A stretch of 36,648 nucleotides of DNA from Clostridia bacterium. GTDB taxonomy: Bacteria; Bacillota; Clostridia; Oscillospirales; Acutalibacteraceae. The position numbers and the translations under genes are program-made. The notes under the pieces are model-generated. The model worked only from the letters and a program-made list of their open reading frames with translations. It ran no database searches and was not told where the DNA came from. This document shows, one piece after another, positions 32,886 to 36,648 of the stretch; within the stretch, counting starts at the first letter, position 1; the number at the start of each line of letters is the position of its first letter. The stretch is taken from positions 1-36,648 of the forward strand of contig JAFQSP010000004.1 in assembly GCA_017409475.1 (NCBI GenBank). The letters run 5' to 3'.

Positions 32886-35189
32886 TTACTTGCCCATTTT
32901 CTCAATGTCGTTTTTGCGGATTTCTACACGTCTTACCTTACCGCTGATGGTCTTTGGCAGCTCGTCTACAAATTCAACGATTCTCGGATACTTATAAGGA
33001 GCAGTATGGGTTTTAACATATTCCTGAATTTCCTTTTTAAGCTCGTCGGTTCCTTCGGTGCCTTTTACAAGAACGATGGTCGCCTTTACAATCTGACCGC
33101 GAACTTCATCGGGAACGGGTGTGATTGCACACTCCAATACATAGGGAAGCTCCATGATTACGCTCTCGATTTCGAAAGGTCCGATACGGTAGCCCGACGA
33201 TTTGATTACGTCGTCGATACGGCCAACATACCAAAGATAGCCCTCTTCGTCCATTGTTGCGGTGTCGCCGGTATGATAATATCCGTCGTGCCAAACCTCG
33301 TTTGTCTTTTCTTCATCGAGATAGTAGCCGATAAAGAGGCCGCAGGGCGCTTCACCGTCTTTTACACGGATACAGATTTCACCGGTGTCACCTGTTTTAC
33401 ATTCGTTGCCGTCGGCATCGAGCACAACTACGTCATAAAGGGGGCTCGGTCTGCCCATTGAGCCGATTTTGGGAGTTGAACCCACAAAGTTCGCGATGGA
33501 AAGGGTGGTTTCGGTCTGGCCAAAGCCCTCCATGATGGTGAGCCCTGTCGCCTTTTTAAACTGATTAAACACTTCGGGGTTGAGCGCTTCACCTGCGGTA
33601 GTTGCGTACTCGATAGAAGACAGGTCATACTTTGACAAATCCTCCTTGATAAAGAAGCGGTACATTGTAGGAGGTGCGCAGAAGGTGGTGATATGATATT
33701 TTGCAAACATGGGCAAAATGTCTTCGGAATGGAATCTGTCAAAATCGTAGGTGAATACACCTGCTTCACAGAGCCATTGTCCGTAAAGCTTACCCCAAAG
33801 CGCCTTACCCCAGCCGGTATCGGAGATGGTAAAATGCAATCCGTCAGGATTTACGTTATGCCAATGCTTCGCGGTAGGATAATGGCCAAGAGCATATTTA
33901 TATGAATGGGTTGCGATACGGGGATAGCCGGTGGTACCCGAGGTAAAGAGCATAAGCATCGGGTCGTCACCGCAGGGAGTATCTTCGGTACGGAAATAAT
34001 GTGTGCTGAAACGCTCCATTTCAACGTTAAAGTCGTTCCAACCGTCCTTCTTTCCGCCAACCAAAACCTTTACCATTTCGGGAAATTCTGCTGCGGCCTT
34101 TTCAGCTTCGGCGGATACCTCTCCGTCAGCGGTACAAACGATGGCCTTTACCTTTGCCGCCTTGTATCTATAAGTGAAATCATGCTCTACAAGCTGGTTT
34201 GTGGCGGGAATTGCGATTGCGCCGATTTTATGAAGCGCAAGCATACAGAACCAGAACTGATAATGACGCTTGAGAACAAGCATTACTGTATCGCCCTTTT
34301 TGATGCCGAGCGATTCAAAGTAGTTAGCGGTTTTTGCCGAATATTTTTTCAAATCACTGAAGGTAAACTTGCGGTCGGATTTGTCATTTGCCACCCACAT
34401 CATTGCGAGCTTATCGGGATTCTTTTCGGCGATAGCGTCAACGCAGTCGAAGGCGAAGTTGAATTTATCCTCATTCTTGAATTTGATTCCGTTGAATACG
34501 CCGTTTTCGTCATAGAATGATTCTACGAAATTGTCGGCAACCGTCGCTGCGGTTTCTTCCTTTTCGACCGTTTTCGAAACGACATAAGGTGCCTCGGGGT
34601 ATTCCTCGCTAACGCGACCGTCCTGGGGATTAAGAACAACTGCGTGGAATTCGCATCCACCCTCGCTAACGGCAATCATTCCGTGCGGAATGAGACTGTT
34701 ATAGAATATTGAGTCGCCCTCGTGGAGTACGTCAACGTGATTTCCAACCTGAACCTTAAGAGAGCCCTTTACGATAACGTCAAATTCCTGACCGTTGTGG
34801 GAATTGAGCTTCATGGGCGCATTCTGTTCTTCAGGGAGGTAGGGGAACTTAACCAAAAAGGGCTCGGCAAGCTTTTCCTTGAATTTAGGAGCAAGGTTAT
34901 TATATTCAACGCCGTGCTGCTTTAAAATTTTAAGACCGTCGCCCTTTCTTGTAATAGCGAAGGAGCTTAAAGTTGTACTTGTTCCTTCAAGCAGATCTAC
35001 AACCTCTACTCCGCAGGCCTTTGCACACTTGTAAATAAAGGTAAAGCTAAAGTCGGTTTCACCCTGCTCCAAAAGCTTATAATCCTCTGCCGATACACCG
35101 GTGAGCTTGGCAAGCTGCTCCTGTGTATATCCTTTTGCTTCGCGCAGGTCCTTTATTCTGCCTGCAACCTCTTTCAAACTGTAATCCAT
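32886..35189 (-). CDS. XRE-cupin regulator fused to an AMP-forming acyl-CoA synthetase
   Basis: The protein is 767 residues. Residues 1-70 are an XRE helix-turn-helix (LREAKGYTQEQLAKLTGVS). Residues about 85-195 are a cupin (LNSHNGQEFDVIVKGSLKVQVG ... GDSIFYNSLIPHGM). Residues about 225-767 are an ANL-family ligase with P-loop LMLFTSGTTGYPR, the EGFGQTET motif, YHTGD, the hinge YVGRIDDVIKSSGYRIGPFE and the catalytic Lys in PKTISGKVRR. It would activate a carboxylic acid with ATP and CoA; the substrate is unknown, probably a medium or aromatic acid. HTH-cupin proteins are normally separate repressors. The ATG is preceded by AAAGGAGAC, directly after a T-box leader. Confidence 0.93.
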   Translation of the reverse strand: MDYSLKEVAGRIKDLREAKGYTQEQLAKLTGVSAEDYKLLEQGETDFSFTFIYKCAKACGVEVVDLLEGTSTTLSSFAITRKGDGLKILKQHGVEYNNLAPKFKEKLAEPFLVKFPYLPEEQNAPMKLNSHNGQEFDVIVKGSLKVQVGNHVDVLHEGDSIFYNSLIPHGMIAVSEGGCEFHAVVLNPQDGRVSEEYPEAPYVVSKTVEKEETAATVADNFVESFYDENGVFNGIKFKNEDKFNFAFDCVDAIAEKNPDKLAMMWVANDKSDRKFTFSDLKKYSAKTANYFESLGIKKGDTVMLVLKRHYQFWFCMLALHKIGAIAIPATNQLVEHDFTYRYKAAKVKAIVCTADGEVSAEAEKAAAEFPEMVKVLVGGKKDGWNDFNVEMERFSTHYFRTEDTPCGDDPMLMLFTSGTTGYPRIATHSYKYALGHYPTAKHWHNVNPDGLHFTISDTGWGKALWGKLYGQWLCEAGVFTYDFDRFHSEDILPMFAKYHITTFCAPPTMYRFFIKEDLSKYDLSSIEYATTAGEALNPEVFNQFKKATGLTIMEGFGQTETTLSIANFVGSTPKIGSMGRPSPLYDVVVLDADGNECKTGDTGEICIRVKDGEAPCGLFIGYYLDEEKTNEVWHDGYYHTGDTATMDEEGYLWYVGRIDDVIKSSGYRIGPFEIESVIMELPYVLECAITPVPDEVRGQIVKATIVLVKGTEGTDELKKEIQEYVKTHTAPYKYPRIVEFVDELPKTISGKVRRVEIRKNDIEKMGK

Positions 35190-35541
35190 TTTCTGTTGTC
35201 TCCTTTCAATTCTGACATCTTGGGTAATGGCTACGAATTTGAATAAAACAAAAAACTCGCCTCAAAGATTTTCTTTGAGACGAGTTATTAAACCCGCGGT
35301 ACCACTCAAATTACGGAAGATTTATTTCCGTCACTTTCCGAGCTCTAACAAGCCCTTTGCCTTTACGCAGCATTACGGAAGGAGTCTACTCGGCAAATGC
35401 CTTTTGGTCCTCCGACTCAGAAGGGATGGGTCATTGGAAGGATTCACTATTGCCTCGCACCACACGGCAACTCTCTGAAAAGCTTTATCTTTCCGACCGT
35501 CTTCATCATAGTCGTTTTTGTGATATTCAAATTTGTCATAA
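35190..35541 (-). promoter_or_regulatory. T-box leader with terminator
   Basis: On the minus strand the leader has a Stem I with the AGAGAG bulge and distal hairpin TTGCC/GGCAA (about 35480-35445). It then has the T-box core TGAGTGGTACCGCGGGT (35309-35293) and the terminator CTCGTCTCAAAG/CTTTGAGGCGAG followed by TTTTTT (35287-35250). The antiterminator bulge reads TGGT, so the paired tRNA should have discriminator A. The specifier codon is not certain; by spacing to CTGAGTC, ACC (threonine) is one candidate and TTC another. Uncharged tRNA would allow expression of the synthetase-fusion and ACT-MBL genes. Confidence 0.92.
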
Positions 35542-35570
35542 ATTTTAGCACCTTAAAGTACAAAAGTCAA
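35542..35570 (-). promoter_or_regulatory. Promoter of the T-box unit
   Basis: On the minus strand, TTGACT (35570-35565), a 17-bp spacer and TAAAAT (35547-35542) sit immediately before the T-box leader. Confidence 0.8.
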
Positions 35571-35725
35571 GAGGTTTTTTAAAAAAATTTTTTGACCGCA
35601 TTTACCTATATATTATTATGACGGCTCTGCGGCAAAAATTCCGATTATTTCGCTTAATCATTATCTGTCATTTTTTACCCTAATTTCAACCGCGGTACCC
35701 GTTCCTTGCTCACTTTTCCCACTTC

Positions 35726-36040
35726 TTACTCACTGTTTCCGTATCGATATTTTAGATTTGCGTGTTTGTCGAAAATCATTAAACTACTTTTACCCTTTAA
35801 ATATCCCATAAAACTTGATACACTTATCTTTGGCGGTATTGATACCAATAAATATATATGGTCAGGGCAAGCCTCGGCTTCAATGATTTCTGCGCCTTTC
35901 CATTCACATAGTTTTCTTATTATTTGTCCTATGTCGGCTTTTACCTTTCCATAGATTACTTGCCTTCTGTACTTGGGTGCAAAAACTATGTGATATTTGC
36001 AATTCCATCTTGTATGTGCTAAACTTCTATTGTCATTCAT
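35726..36040 (-). pseudogene. tnpA: IS200/IS605-type TnpA transposase, truncated
   Basis: The 104-residue frame has the Y1-transposase pattern: HTRWNCKYHIVFAPKYRRQVIYG, EAEACPDHIYLLVSIPPKISVSSFMGYLKGKSSLMIF, KYRYGN. The HUH motif reads H-I-Y where H-I-H is expected. The frame stops after YGNSE, before the segment that normally carries the catalytic tyrosine (full length about 130-150). Both changes predict an inactive enzyme. The RBS AGGAGG is held in the hairpin at 36051-36108. Confidence 0.85.
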
Positions 36041-36050
36041 TTTGAATGTC

Positions 36051-36108
36051 CTCCTTTTGGTGTTCCTTGCAGTTGCCAGACCGCAAGTTTATTATACACC
36101 AAAAGGAG
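36051..36108. repeat. IS200-type internal hairpin covering the tnpA RBS
   Basis: CTCCTTTTGGTGT (36051-36063) pairs perfectly with ACACCAAAAGGAG (36096-36108), with a smaller TTGC/GCAA stem inside. On the plus strand it is followed by TTCTTTTTT, like a terminator. In IS200 such hairpins block outside transcription and hide the transposase RBS; here the arm includes AGGAGG. Confidence 0.75.
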
Positions 36109-36144
36109 TTCTTTTTTCATATTCATCGCTAAAGCTTTTTCGCT

Positions 36145-36163
36145 CCACCGACATAGTCGGTGG
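36145..36163. mobile_element. IS200-type end hairpin
   Basis: CCACCGAC-ATA-GTCGGTGG is a perfect 8-bp stem, about 105 bp upstream of tnpA, in the place of the subterminal hairpin recognised by Y1 transposases. The other end of the element (past 35726) shows no matching hairpin, which agrees with truncation on that side. Confidence 0.6.
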
Positions 36164-36171
36164 TTGTTATA

Positions 36172-36218
36172 TAAAAAAACACCGAAAACCTTTATATATC
36201 AAGGCTTTTCGGTGTTTT
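36172..36218 (-). terminator. Hairpin A next to repeat unit 1
   Basis: AAAACACCGAAAA pairs with TTTTCGGTGTTTT around an AT-rich loop (with additional CCT/AGG pairing). On the minus strand it directly follows the tRNA-like 3' end of repeat unit 1 and ends in TTTTTT, as an intrinsic terminator. Confidence 0.7.
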
Positions 36219-36420
36219 CTTTGGCAGGGGCAGAAGGACTCACCCGTTTGCGGTGCCCGAAATTCGCTCATCCTCCCTTTCGTTCGGCGAATTTCGACCG
36301 CGGCACCCGCTTTTGCCTCGCTTTTCCCGCTTTTCGCGGCGCTCGCCAACGCGCCCCACGACACGCTCCGCCTGCCGAGTGTTCGATAATCTTTCTCATA
36401 TAAAAAACAAGCACGGCCGT
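36214..36420. repeat. Tandem repeat unit 1 (207 bp, GC-rich)
   Basis: This shares about 90% identity with 36431-36636. On the minus strand it ends in GAGTCCTTCTGCCCCTGCCA, which looks like the T-arm, acceptor strand and CCA of a tRNA-Trp-like molecule. The inner part is far richer in GC than the surroundings and holds a GAATTTCG/CGAAATTC inverted pair. Long frames run through it on both strands (VLVFYMRKIIEHSA type on the minus strand) but have no RBS and are repeat-derived. Confidence 0.85.
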
Positions 36421-36436
36421 GGCCGTGCTTGTTTTC
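36403..36436 (-). terminator. Hairpin B between the repeat units
   Basis: AAAACAAGCACGGCC pairs with GGCCGTGCTTGTTTT around a 2-nt loop. It has the same position and A/T flanks as hairpin A but an unrelated stem sequence. Confidence 0.75.
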
Positions 36437-36636
36437 TTTGGCAGGGGCAGAAGGACTCGCCCGTTTGCGATGCCCGAAATTCGCTTACCCTCTCTTTCGC
36501 TCGGCGAATTTCGACCGCGGCACCCGCTTTCGGCTCGCTTCTTCCGCTTTCGCGGCGCTCGCCAACGCGCCCCACGACACGCTCCGCGTGCCGAGTGTTC
36601 GATAATCTTTCTCATATAAAAAACAAGCACGGCCGT
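36431..36636. repeat. Tandem repeat unit 2 (206 bp)
   Basis: This is the second copy of the unit, offset 216-217 bp from the first, with the same tRNA-like 3' end on the minus strand and the same CATATAAAAAACAAGCACGG end. A third hairpin begins at 36621 and is cut by the window edge, so the array probably continues. Confidence 0.85.
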
Positions 36637-36648
36637 TTGCCCGTTGTT

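Noticed and set aside
33906-34520. 204-codon plus-strand frame opposite the synthetase fusion
   Set aside because: It is a shadow of the minus-strand gene, whose catalytic motifs are continuous through this stretch.
35445-35480. Tryptophan specificity of the T-box, tempting because of the nearby TrpX-type transporter
   Set aside because: No TGG specifier is placed suitably, and the TGGT bulge predicts a discriminator A, whereas tRNA-Trp usually has G. The transporter has its own promoter.
36268-36630. 120-codon minus-strand frame across the tandem repeats (and shorter frames on both strands)
   Set aside because: The frame itself is a direct consequence of the repeat, is very Arg/Ala-rich, has no RBS and spans terminator hairpin B. 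It is treated as non-coding repeat.

Overview
The window looks like a chromosomal segment of an anaerobic gut-type Clostridia, probably Oscillospirales/Ruminococcaceae-like. Supporting signs are moderate-to-low GC, AGGAGG ribosome binding sites, TTGACA/TATAAT promoters, a T-box leader, a yybP-ykoY manganese riboswitch, a Na+-translocating decarboxylase beta subunit, and FAD-oxidase/EtfA remnants. The species assignment is an inference. No phage, CRISPR array or rRNA is visible.

Layout. 1-675: a tRNA-Pro(CGG) gene on the minus strand with its promoter and terminator, plus a duplicated 5' tRNA fragment. 676-5616: one very large secreted protein with a TasA/camelysin-like start, a beta-rich middle, an internal Hint (intein-like) domain and four C-terminal repeats. 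5772-7210: a promoter, a yybP-ykoY (Mn2+) riboswitch with terminator, and an orphan sodium-pump beta/gamma pair (oadB-like, oadG-like). 7247-9129: a ThuA-like protein converging on nagA. 9245-11569: a minus-strand operon of DUF2975 protein, small XRE regulator and DUF4173-type membrane protein. 11795-13402: low-molecular-weight protein tyrosine phosphatase converging on a surface-anchored Ig-like protein. 13722-16526: a membrane-bound LuxR-type regulator, pyruvate kinase and a coupled XRE regulator. 16674-17993: a structured leader and an M24 aminopeptidase. 18167-24061: an oppBCDFA oligopeptide ABC transporter operon. 24219-24941: an AIM24/TIGR00266 protein.

25101-26882 is a stretch of broken genes: a sugar isomerase fragment fused to a deleted, frameshifted FAD-linked oxidase, followed by an N-terminally deleted EtfA. 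A MaoC-like hydratase follows at 27011-27445. 27502-30282 is a TrpXYZ-type ABC uptake operon with a divergent LysR regulator at 30417; the promoters overlap and a LysR-type palindrome lies near -65 of the transporter promoter. 31387-35575 (minus) is a T-box-controlled unit: a fused XRE-cupin-acyl-CoA synthetase, then an ACT-ACT-metallo-beta-lactamase protein. The right end holds a decayed IS200-type transposase and two tandem GC-rich 207-bp repeats with tRNA-like 3' ends and terminator hairpins.

The most interesting points are: the Mn2+ riboswitch in front of orphan decarboxylase-pump subunits; the T-box in front of a regulator-enzyme fusion that is not an aminoacyl-tRNA synthetase; the Hint domain with no splicing nucleophile after its HN; and the terminal tandem repeats, whose hairpins differ in sequence but keep complementarity.
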